NCBI GenBank assembly: GCA_934678915.1
Contig: CAKUSF010000071.1
Location: 1 to 9,940, forward strand
Length of the DNA: 9,940 nt
DNA from: an uncultured Bacteroidales bacterium
Lineage (GTDB): Bacteria > Bacteroidota > Bacteroidia > Bacteroidales > UBA932
Reading direction: 5' to 3'
The position numbers were made by a program, and so were the translations under genes. Shown here in pieces: positions 1 to 6,400 of this stretch (positions within the stretch are counted from its first letter, which is position 1; every line of letters starts with the position of its first letter). The notes below the pieces were generated by a model. The model worked only from the letters and a program-made list of their open reading frames with translations. It was not told where the DNA came from and did not search any database.

Positions 1-741
1 GATCCCGGCAGCCAGACCTACGTAAGAAACAAAGCCAAGGCATGTGATGTCGTGGGAATCAAAAACACCACCGTCAGGATGCCCGCTGACACACCGGAGC
101 AGGAACTTCTTGACAAGATCGCTGAACTCAACGCTGACGACACCGTTGATGGTATCCTTGTCCAGCTTCCTCTTCCGAAGCAGATCAGTGAGCCGAAGGT
201 GATCGAGGCCATCGCCCAGTCCAAGGATGTGGACGGTTTTCACCCTCTGAACACAGCCGCCCTTTGGCAGAAGAGACCGAACTCATCCTGCGTTGTCCCT
301 TGCACCCCGATGGGCATCATCAGGCTCCTTGAGGATGCCAATTACGAAATCGCCGGCAAGAACGCCGTTGTGATCGGCCGCAGCCAGATTGTCGGTCTTC
401 CGATCACCAAGCTTCTGCTTGACAGAAACGCCACAGTAACAATTTGTCATTCAAAGACTAAGAATCTTCCTGAGATTACAAGGCAGGCCGACATCCTTGT
501 CGTAGCCATAGGTCGCGCAAAATTTGTGACCGGTGACATGGTCAAGGAAGGTGCCGCAGTGATCGACGTGGGAATGGATCTTGACGAAAACGGAAAACTC
601 TGTGGTGACGTTGACTTCGCCTCCGTAGAGCCAAAAGCCTCCGTAATCACCCCTGTCCCCGGTGGCGTCGGCCCAATGACCATCTGTTGCCTCATGGAAA
701 ACACCATCCAGTGCTTCCTAGGCAAGGTCGCTGCCAGATAG
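1..741 (+). CDS. folD: FolD bifunctional methylenetetrahydrofolate dehydrogenase / methenyltetrahydrofolate cyclohydrolase, 5'-truncated by window edge
   Basis: FolD is a cytosolic enzyme that oxidises 5,10-methylene-THF with NADP+ and then hydrolyses the methenyl form to 10-formyl-THF, supplying one-carbon units for purine and formyl-Met-tRNA synthesis. The frame is open from base 1 and reads 246 residues to a TAG at 739-741. Visible residues 5-15 (QTYVRNKAKAC) contain the catalytic Tyr and Lys (E. coli Tyr52 and Lys56, here Y7 and K11). KDVDGFHP (75-82) carries the conserved catalytic Asp, PCTPMGI (100-106) follows, and GRSQIVGLP (126-134) is the NADP-binding loop. ITPVPGGVGPMT (216-227) is the C-terminal signature. 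Alignment with E. coli numbering implies about 45 residues missing upstream, for a total near 290, normal for the family. The GTG at 52 is internal and not the start. The catalytic residues are all present, so the enzyme should be functional. The next intact gene is nearly 300 bases downstream, so no operon partner is visible on this side. Confidence 0.97.
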   Translation, partial: DPGSQTYVRNKAKACDVVGIKNTTVRMPADTPEQELLDKIAELNADDTVDGILVQLPLPKQISEPKVIEAIAQSKDVDGFHPLNTAALWQKRPNSSCVVPCTPMGIIRLLEDANYEIAGKNAVVIGRSQIVGLPITKLLLDRNATVTICHSKTKNLPEITRQADILVVAIGRAKFVTGDMVKEGAAVIDVGMDLDENGKLCGDVDFASVEPKASVITPVPGGVGPMTICCLMENTIQCFLGKVAAR

Positions 742-765
742 CCCTCAATTAAATCGAGCATGGTA

Positions 766-797
766 TTTGTCCGGTGAAAATAAGTTTCACCGGACAA
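766..797. repeat. Hairpin-forming repeat, copy 1 (perfect 13-bp inverted repeat)
   Basis: Bases 767-779 (TTGTCCGGTGAAA) are perfectly complementary to 785-797 (TTTCACCGGACAA) around a 5-base loop, ATAAG. It lies 25 bases past the folD stop codon. A strong hairpin here could terminate folD or protect its 3' end, but no T-tract follows on either strand, so it is not a typical intrinsic terminator. The 32-base unit recurs 50 bases downstream with 27 of 32 bases identical. It could also be a protein-binding palindrome; the sequence alone does not decide this. Confidence 0.85.
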
Positions 798-815
798 CTT
801 GTTAGATGTAAGTCG

Positions 816-848
816 TTTCTCCGGTGATAATATGTTTTGCCGGACAAA
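816..848. repeat. Hairpin-forming repeat, copy 2 (diverged)
   Basis: This is the second copy of the element at 766-797. The arms are 816-827 and 837-848. As plus-strand RNA they pair TTT/AAA, then one C-C mismatch, then eight pairs around CCGG, two of them G-U wobbles (825-839 and 826-838). The loop is about nine bases. The copy lies between copy 1 and the stop codon of the transporter remnant on the minus strand. It has no T-tract. Similarity to copy 1 continues more weakly, with one or two small gaps, to about base 859, so the duplicated unit may be about 45 bases. Confidence 0.75.
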
Positions 849-852
849 CTAG

Positions 853-954
853 TTAATGTGTCATCACCAGACTTCCCGCAAGCAGCAGGATGCAGCCGAC
901 CACCGTTTTCCATGTGAGAGATTCTCCTAAGAAGATTACAGCGAAGAGGATTGA
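853..954 (-). pseudogene. C-terminal remnant of an EamA/DMT-family membrane transporter
   Basis: On the minus strand, 33 codons run from 954 down to a TAA at 853-855. They include FLGESLTWKTVVG followed by a hydrophobic stretch, CILLLAGSLVMTH. This matches the end of EamA-domain proteins (drug/metabolite transporter superfamily): the end of the ninth helix with its F-L-G-E motif, a short loop, then a tenth helix starting at a conserved Gly and containing L-L-x-A-G. Immediately upstream in frame is a TAA at 955-957. The codons before that (back to about 985) show no membrane-segment similarity, so the other roughly nine helices are missing. The fragment has no credible start of its own and is best read as decay or deletion debris of a gene that once ran convergent to folD. 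The call rests on recognised family pattern, not on a search. Confidence 0.65.
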
Positions 955-986
955 TTAAATATTCCATAATTCTCCTTCACATAACA

Positions 987-1015
987 GTTGCTTCGGCTAA
1001 AAATGCCTATCTTTG
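987..1015 (+). promoter_or_regulatory. Bacteroidetes-type promoter for the LacI-family gene
   Basis: TATCTTTG at 1008-1015 matches the Bacteroidetes -7 consensus TAnnTTTG exactly. A TTG at 988-990, 17 bases upstream, fits the -33 element, with spacing at the short end of what is reported for this phylum. Transcription would start around 1019-1023, leaving an unusually short leader of about 15 bases before the ATG at 1036. No clear symmetric operator overlaps these boxes, so self-regulation is not shown by the sequence. Confidence 0.7.
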
Positions 1016-1035
1016 CCGCTACACAGACATTAATT

Positions 1036-2043
1036 ATGCGCAAAAACACTATCCAATCCATATCCGAGCAGACAGGTTATTCTGTCTCTACTGTTTCCAG
1101 AGTCCTTTCCGGTAAAGCGCAGAGATCGAGGATTAGCCAAAAGGCGATTGACATCATAAAGGCTGAGGCTAAAAGAGTAAACTACACTCCGAATCTGCTT
1201 GCTCAAGGGCTCAGGACCAGCCGTACCTACACGATTGGACTTACGGTGCCAGGCATTGACAACCCATTTTTCGCCACATTGGCAAGTACCGTGATTGAGA
1301 ATTTGAAGCTTGCCGGCTATCACACATTATTGGCTGACTCTTTGGAGAACCAAAAAGATTTTGAAAGTTCGCTTCAGATGTTCCGTTCCAGAAGCGTTGA
1401 CGGCATAATAGCAGTGCCAGTCGGTAATCCATCGGAAATTACGGATGCAATCACAGGCAGCATTCCTACAGTTTTGATCGACCGTTACTATGAGGACACT
1501 AATTTGCCTTACATCTGCACGGACAACTACGTTGGAGGCTACATGGCAACGGAATATCTCATAGGCCGTGGCTACCACAACATCCTCTCAATTCAAGGTG
1601 TTGAGGACTCTACCCCTTCAATGGAGCGCGTCAGGGGATTCAAGGACGCGATAGCGGCCCATAGTGACAAGAACATTGAATATGCCATCGTAGGTGACGC
1701 TTTCTCTGTTGAGAACGGCTACGATCAGGTCAAGAGAATATTCAGTAGAGGTGAAGCCTTTGACGCTGTGTTCGCATATTCATCAACCATCCTGCTTGGA
1801 GCCATCCGAGCTTTCCGCGAACTTGGTGTCAAGGTTCCTGAGCAGGTTGGGATAATTTCGTTTGACAACAACGGCTTCCTTGACTTCCTCGATCCCGCCA
1901 TCACCCGCATCGAACAGCCCCTCTCCGAGATCGGTCGCCTCGCATCCCAAACCTTGATTGACGTAATTGAGAACAAGCCCCAAGACATTCCCCCTGTCCA
2001 GCGCCTTATCGCCCCAACCCTGATCGTCCGTGACAGCTGCTAA
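1036..2043 (+). CDS. LacI/GalR-family transcriptional regulator
   Basis: This is a 335-residue DNA-binding regulator of the usual family length. Residues 5-25 form the N-terminal helix-turn-helix (TIQSISEQTGYSVSTVSRVLSG). Residues 49-64 (NYTPNLLAQGLRTSRT) are the hinge, with Leu59 as the likely minor-groove lever. From residue 67 (IGLTVPGIDNPFF) the periplasmic-binding-protein-like effector domain begins; the GIISFDNN and IEQPLSEIGRLA segments near the C-terminus are typical. The ATG at 1036 is chosen over the in-frame TTG at 988 because that TTG coincides with the -33 promoter box, and the peptide it would add lies before the canonical N-terminus. Such proteins usually repress or activate sugar-use genes in response to a sugar or nucleoside, but no transporter, glycosidase or kinase gene lies in the window, so ligand and targets are unknown. 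It has its own promoter and faces rpoC tail to tail. Confidence 0.93.
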   Translation: MRKNTIQSISEQTGYSVSTVSRVLSGKAQRSRISQKAIDIIKAEAKRVNYTPNLLAQGLRTSRTYTIGLTVPGIDNPFFATLASTVIENLKLAGYHTLLADSLENQKDFESSLQMFRSRSVDGIIAVPVGNPSEITDAITGSIPTVLIDRYYEDTNLPYICTDNYVGGYMATEYLIGRGYHNILSIQGVEDSTPSMERVRGFKDAIAAHSDKNIEYAIVGDAFSVENGYDQVKRIFSRGEAFDAVFAYSSTILLGAIRAFRELGVKVPEQVGIISFDNNGFLDFLDPAITRIEQPLSEIGRLASQTLIDVIENKPQDIPPVQRLIAPTLIVRDSC

Positions 2044-2063
2044 TTCGCTTGCAGACAACAACG

Positions 2064-2095
2064 AAAAACCGACTGCAGATTAATTCCGCAGCCGG
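2064..2095 (-). terminator. Intrinsic terminator of the rpoBC transcript
   Basis: Read on the minus strand, CCGGCTGCGG (2095-2086) pairs with CTGCAGTCGG (2078-2069). This gives ten continuous base pairs, including two G-U wobbles, around a 7-base loop, followed directly by TTTTT (2068-2064). The hairpin starts 27 bases after the rpoC stop codon. On the plus strand the wobbles become A-C mismatches and only a short T-run follows (2098-2100), so it would work less well for the LacI gene. It fills most of the 79-base convergent gap. Confidence 0.8.
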
Positions 2096-2122
2096 CCTTT
2101 CATATTCATTGAATAAACTCTG

Positions 2123-5100
2123 TTAGAGTTCGTTCATTTCCTGTTCGTACTCGTCTTTGCGACCAACGATGATGTCTTGGAACTCCTTCTGACCAGTACC
2201 GGCTGGGATTAAGTGACCGCAGATGACGTTCTCCTTAAGGCCCTCAAGGTGATCGACGCGTGCCCTGATTGCAGCCTCGCTGAGTACCTTGGTTGTCTCC
2301 TGGAAGGATGCGGCTGAGATGAAGCTGTTGGTCCTAAGGGCCGCTCTTGTGATACCTTGAAGTACAAGCTTCGCGGTGGCAGGATTGGCCTCGCGGACAG
2401 ACATCAGTTTTCTGTTCTGCCTTTCGAGGGATGAGTTTTCATTCCTCATGTCACGGGCGTCAATGATGTCACCCTGCATGTACTTCTGGGAATCTCCAGC
2501 GTCAAGGACAAAATATTTTCCGAATATGTTGTCGTTGGCATCCATGAAATCCCATTTGTCAACCAGTTCTTCCTGCAGGAACTCAGTATCGCCAGGATTG
2601 GTAATCTGAACCTTGCGCATCATCTGGCGGACGATAATCTCAAAGTGCTTGTCGTTGATCTTCACACCTTGCAGACGATAGACAGCCTGAACCTCATTGA
2701 CAATGTAGTCTTGAGCCTTGACAGGTCCGAGGATGTTGAGGATGTCGGTAGGGGAGATTCCTCCGTCTGAAAGCCTTGTGCCGGCCTTGACGTAGTCGTT
2801 CTCCTGAACCAAAATCTGCTTGGTAAGAGGAACGAGATAGTGCTTCTCGATTCCAGATTTGTTCTTGACAATGATCTCACGGTTACCTCTCTTGACCTTG
2901 CCCATGAGCACCTCTCCGTTGATTTCGGCAAGGATTGCAGGGGCTGACGGTGTTCTGGCCTCGAAGAGTTCGGTAACTCTTGGAAGACCTCCCGTGATGT
3001 CGCTTGACTTACCGATAGCACGTGGAATCTTGATGATCACGTCTCCGACATTGACCTTGTCTCCATCGTTGGCAATGAGGTGTGCACCTACAGGCAGGTT
3101 GTACTGTCTGATTTGGTTGCCCTCTTCGTCAAGGATGAGGATTGAAGGGTTCTTTGTCTTGTCCCTAGACTCGATGATGACCTTGTCCTTGTTGACAGCA
3201 AACTCATCAGCTGCCTCTTCACGATAGGTAACACCTTCTGTGAGGTTGTCAAACTTGACCTTACCAGCGGATTCCACAATCGTGATTGCGTTGTAAGGAT
3301 CCCATTCGCAAAGCAGGTCTCCGTTCTTGATCGTGTCTCCGTCCTTGAAGTACAGTTTGGAACCATAAGGTACATCGTAATGAGAATAGGTGATTCCCGT
3401 GTTCTCGTCAATGATGCTGACCTCGGTCATACGGCTGACAACAATGTCCTGAGCCACTCCATCGTCACCGACTTTCTGGATTGTCCTGAGTTCCTCGAAG
3501 ACAAGCTTACCATTGTACTTGGCGACAATTGAGGAATCAGCGGCCGTGCTGGATGCTGTACCACCGACGTGGAAAGTACGAAGAGTCAGCTGGGTACCAG
3601 GCTCACCAATAGATTGGGCTGCGATGACACCAACAACCTCACCCTTCTCTACCATCCTGCTGGTAGCGAGGTTACGTCCGTAGCATTTCGCGCAGACACC
3701 CTTACGTGACTCGCAAGTGAGTACGGAACGAATCTCTACCTGCTCAATAGGCAGATGGTCAATCAGATTGGCAGTGGCCTCACGTATTTCCTCTCCAGCC
3801 TTTATGATCAGTTCACCTGTGAGAGGGTTGAATATGTCATGGACGGATGTACGTCCGAGAATCCTCTCACCGAGCGACTCTACAATCTCGTCCTTGTTCT
3901 TAATCGCTGTAGCGATAAGTCCTCTGAGCGTACCGCAGTCTTCCTCAGTGATGATAACGTCGTGTGACACGTCAACGAGTCGGCGGGTAAGATAACCTGC
4001 GTCAGCGGTCTTGAGGGCGGTGTCGGCCAATCCCTTACGTGCACCGTGGGTGGAGATGAAGTACTCAAGCACCGTCATTCCTTCCTTAAGGTTGGAGATG
4101 ATAGGGTTCTCAATGATCTCCGCTCCTGCTGCTCCGGATTTCTGAGGCTTGGCCATAAGACCACGCATACCGCAGAGCTGTTTGATCTGCTGGGTTGAAC
4201 CACGGGCTCCGGAATCCAACATCATGTAGACAGGATTGAATCCCTGCTGGTCAGCAGAAATCTGCTTTTCAACGATGTTAGTGAGCTTGTTGTCAATTGA
4301 CGTCCAAAGGTCAATAACTTTGTTGTAGCGTTCGTTGTTGGTGATGAAGCCCATCGCATAGTTGTTCTTGACTTCCTCTACCTGTTTGTAACCCTGCTCA
4401 ATGAGACTTGCCTTTTCCGCAGGGATGATCACGTCACCCAGATTAAATGAGATTCCAGCCCTAAATGCCTGATCATAACCAAGATTCTTGATGTCATCTA
4501 GGAAATGTGCAGTTCTTGTGACACCAGTGCTCTTGATCACTTCTGTGATGATCTTTCTTAGGGCTTTCTTTCCGAGTACTTCATTGACGTAAGGCACTTC
4601 TTCCGGAACGAACTGATTGACAATGATTCTACCTGCTGTGGTCTTCTTGATTTCGTAGCCTTTGCTAAGGTCTTGTTTGTCAACTGGCAGCCTAACACCT
4701 ATCTCGGCATGCATGTCAATTGCCTTCTCGTTGTAAGCTACGATTACCTCTTCCGGTCCATAGAAATTCATACCCTGACCCTTAGCACCCGGTCTTATCT
4801 TGGTGATGTAGTACAGACCAAGCACCATGTCCTGAGAAGGTACAGTGATAGGGGTACCGTTGGCTGGGTTAAGAATATTCTGAGAGCCGAGCATGAGAAG
4901 TTGCGCTTCCATCACGGCTGCATTGCCAAGTGGAAGGTGGACAGCCATCTGGTCTCCATCGAAGTCAGCGTTGAAGGCCGTACATGCAAGAGGGTGAAGC
5001 TGGATAGCTTTTCCTTCAATCATTCGTGGCTGGAAAGCCTGAATACCGAGCCTGTGAAGAGTAGGTGCACGGTTCAGAAGAACCGGATGGCCCTTCATCA

Positions 5101-6373
5101 CGTTTTCGAGGATGTCCCAAATCACAGGATCTTTCCTATCTACTATCTTCTTGGCTGATTTTACAGTCTTGACGATACCTCTCTCGATGAGTTTGCGGAT
5201 GATGAACGGTTTGTAGAGCTCGGCAGCCATGAACTTAGGCAGACCGCACTCGTGCATGTTCAGTTCAGGTCCGACAACGATTACAGAACGTGCTGAATAA
5301 TCGACACGTTTACCGAGAAGGTTTTGACGGAATCGACCCTGCTTTCCTTTAAGGGAATCTGAGAGTGATTTGAGAGCTCTGTTGGACTCGCTCTTCACTG
5401 CACTCGACTTTTTCGAGTTGTCGAACAGTGAGTCAACCGCTTCCTGAAGCATGCGCTTCTCGTTTCTGAGAATTACCTCAGGTGCTTTGATCTCTATCAG
5501 TTTCTTCAGACGGTTGTTCCTTATGATTACCCTTCTATAGAGGTCGTTAAGATCAGTGGTAGCGAAGCGTCCACCATCAAGTGGAACAAGTGGGCGAAGA
5601 TCTGGTGGGATGACAGGAATGACTTTCATAATCATCCATTCTGGACGATTGATGTTCCTTGACTCCATGAACCATTTAACCACGCTTAGTCTCTTGAGGT
5701 GCTCAGCCTTTCTTTGCTGCGATGTCTCATTGAGCATCTTAACGCGAAGCTCTTTTGACAAGCCCTCTACGTCTGTCTCTTTGAGAAGATCGTAGATGCC
5801 TTCCGCTCCCATTTTTGCAACGAACTTCCTTGGATCGTCAAAAGTGAGATTGTCATTTTCTGGAAGCCTTGCGAGTACATCAAGGTACTCGTCCTCGGAG
5901 AGAAGGTCCATTTTCTCAAGGCCACTTTCTCCTGGGTTTACAACGATGTATTTTTCGTAGTAAATCACTGACTCAAGCTTCTTTGCTGGCAGACCAAGAA
6001 GGGCTGAAATCTTGTTAGGAGCTGATTTGAAGTACCAGATGTGTGCAACAGGTACGGTAAGGGAGATGTGTCCCATCCTTTCCCTGCGGACTTTCTTTTC
6101 TGTCACTTCTACTCCGCACCTGTCGCAGACGATTCCACGGTAACGGATTCTCTTGTACTTACCGCAATAGCATTCGTAGTCTTTGGTAGGCCCGAAGATC
6201 TTTTCGCAGAAGAGTCCATCTCTTTCTGGCTTATAGGTTCTGTAGTTGACCGTCTCCGGTTTCAGAACCTCACCGCAGGATCTCGCAGAGATGTCTTCTG
6301 GCGAAGCAAGCGAGATGCTGATTGTCGAGAAGTTGCTCTTTACCTTGTTTTCTTTATTATTGAAAGTAGGCAT
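2123..6373 (-). CDS. rpoC: DNA-directed RNA polymerase subunit beta' (RpoC)
   Basis: RpoC is the catalytic clamp subunit of the core RNA polymerase (alpha2, beta, beta', omega). The chosen frame gives 1416 residues, close to the length usual in Bacteroidetes. Going through it: the N-terminal zinc-binding domain has Cys at 68, 70, 83 and 86; NADFDGDQ at 468-475 holds the three Asp that bind catalytic Mg2+ (470, 472, 474); the bridge helix region spans about 770-805; the second zinc site uses Cys 813, 887, 894 and 897. The trigger loop begins at about 912 ([14 protein letters not shown]). It is split by an insertion of about 180 residues (roughly 943-1122) and resumes at [15 protein letters not shown], as in other lineages with the SI3-type insert. 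The ATG at 6373 is preferred over an in-frame TTG at 6388, because Bacteroidetes homologues start close to the KSNFSxISI segment and A bases sit at -3 and -6. The gene follows rpoB after 27 bases and is co-transcribed with it. No defect is visible. Confidence 0.98.
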   Translation of the reverse strand: MPTFNNKENKVKSNFSTISISLASPEDISARSCGEVLKPETVNYRTYKPERDGLFCEKIFGPTKDYECYCGKYKRIRYRGIVCDRCGVEVTEKKVRRERMGHISLTVPVAHIWYFKSAPNKISALLGLPAKKLESVIYYEKYIVVNPGESGLEKMDLLSEDEYLDVLARLPENDNLTFDDPRKFVAKMGAEGIYDLLKETDVEGLSKELRVKMLNETSQQRKAEHLKRLSVVKWFMESRNINRPEWMIMKVIPVIPPDLRPLVPLDGGRFATTDLNDLYRRVIIRNNRLKKLIEIKAPEVILRNEKRMLQEAVDSLFDNSKKSSAVKSESNRALKSLSDSLKGKQGRFRQNLLGKRVDYSARSVIVVGPELNMHECGLPKFMAAELYKPFIIRKLIERGIVKTVKSAKKIVDRKDPVIWDILENVMKGHPVLLNRAPTLHRLGIQAFQPRMIEGKAIQLHPLACTAFNADFDGDQMAVHLPLGNAAVMEAQLLMLGSQNILNPANGTPITVPSQDMVLGLYYITKIRPGAKGQGMNFYGPEEVIVAYNEKAIDMHAEIGVRLPVDKQDLSKGYEIKKTTAGRIIVNQFVPEEVPYVNEVLGKKALRKIITEVIKSTGVTRTAHFLDDIKNLGYDQAFRAGISFNLGDVIIPAEKASLIEQGYKQVEEVKNNYAMGFITNNERYNKVIDLWTSIDNKLTNIVEKQISADQQGFNPVYMMLDSGARGSTQQIKQLCGMRGLMAKPQKSGAAGAEIIENPIISNLKEGMTVLEYFISTHGARKGLADTALKTADAGYLTRRLVDVSHDVIITEEDCGTLRGLIATAIKNKDEIVESLGERILGRTSVHDIFNPLTGELIIKAGEEIREATANLIDHLPIEQVEIRSVLTCESRKGVCAKCYGRNLATSRMVEKGEVVGVIAAQSIGEPGTQLTLRTFHVGGTASSTAADSSIVAKYNGKLVFEELRTIQKVGDDGVAQDIVVSRMTEVSIIDENTGITYSHYDVPYGSKLYFKDGDTIKNGDLLCEWDPYNAITIVESAGKVKFDNLTEGVTYREEAADEFAVNKDKVIIESRDKTKNPSILILDEEGNQIRQYNLPVGAHLIANDGDKVNVGDVIIKIPRAIGKSSDITGGLPRVTELFEARTPSAPAILAEINGEVLMGKVKRGNREIIVKNKSGIEKHYLVPLTKQILVQENDYVKAGTRLSDGGISPTDILNILGPVKAQDYIVNEVQAVYRLQGVKINDKHFEIIVRQMMRKVQITNPGDTEFLQEELVDKWDFMDANDNIFGKYFVLDAGDSQKYMQGDIIDARDMRNENSSLERQNRKLMSVREANPATAKLVLQGITRAALRTNSFISAASFQETTKVLSEAAIRARVDHLEGLKENVICGHLIPAGTGQKEFQDIIVGRKDEYEQEMNEL

Positions 6374-6400
6374 ATTCTTGAATGTCAATATTCATGAAAA

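Noticed and set aside
447..797. A 116-codon minus-strand open frame over the end of folD
   Set aside because: It is an antisense shadow of folD with no recognisable domain, and it runs on through hairpin copy 1.
767..797. Operator for the adjacent LacI-family regulator
   Set aside because: LacI-type operators are usually compact palindromes centred on CG. This one has arms separated by five bases and lies more than 200 bases upstream of the -7 box, so a binding role is possible but not supported.
766..848. Possible CRISPR array
   Set aside because: There are only two diverged copies. The gap between them shares sequence with the flank of the second copy, unlike unique spacers, and no cas genes are present.
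749..967. A 72-codon minus-strand open frame preceded by an AAGGAG-like sequence at its ATG
   Set aside because: Its peptide is not hydrophobic or recognisable and it runs through both hairpin copies. The coherent protein signal (transporter tail) is in a different frame of the same strand, and Bacteroidetes make little use of Shine-Dalgarno sequences.
3007..3546. A large insertion in the RpoC trigger loop as a novel domain
   Set aside because: An SI3-type insertion at this place is known in many bacterial lineages, including Bacteroidetes, so it is not new.
4673..5158. A 161-codon plus-strand open frame inside rpoC
   Set aside because: It lies fully opposite the highly conserved catalytic part of rpoC and its composition reflects the complementary strand. 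It has no promoter and no recognisable domain.
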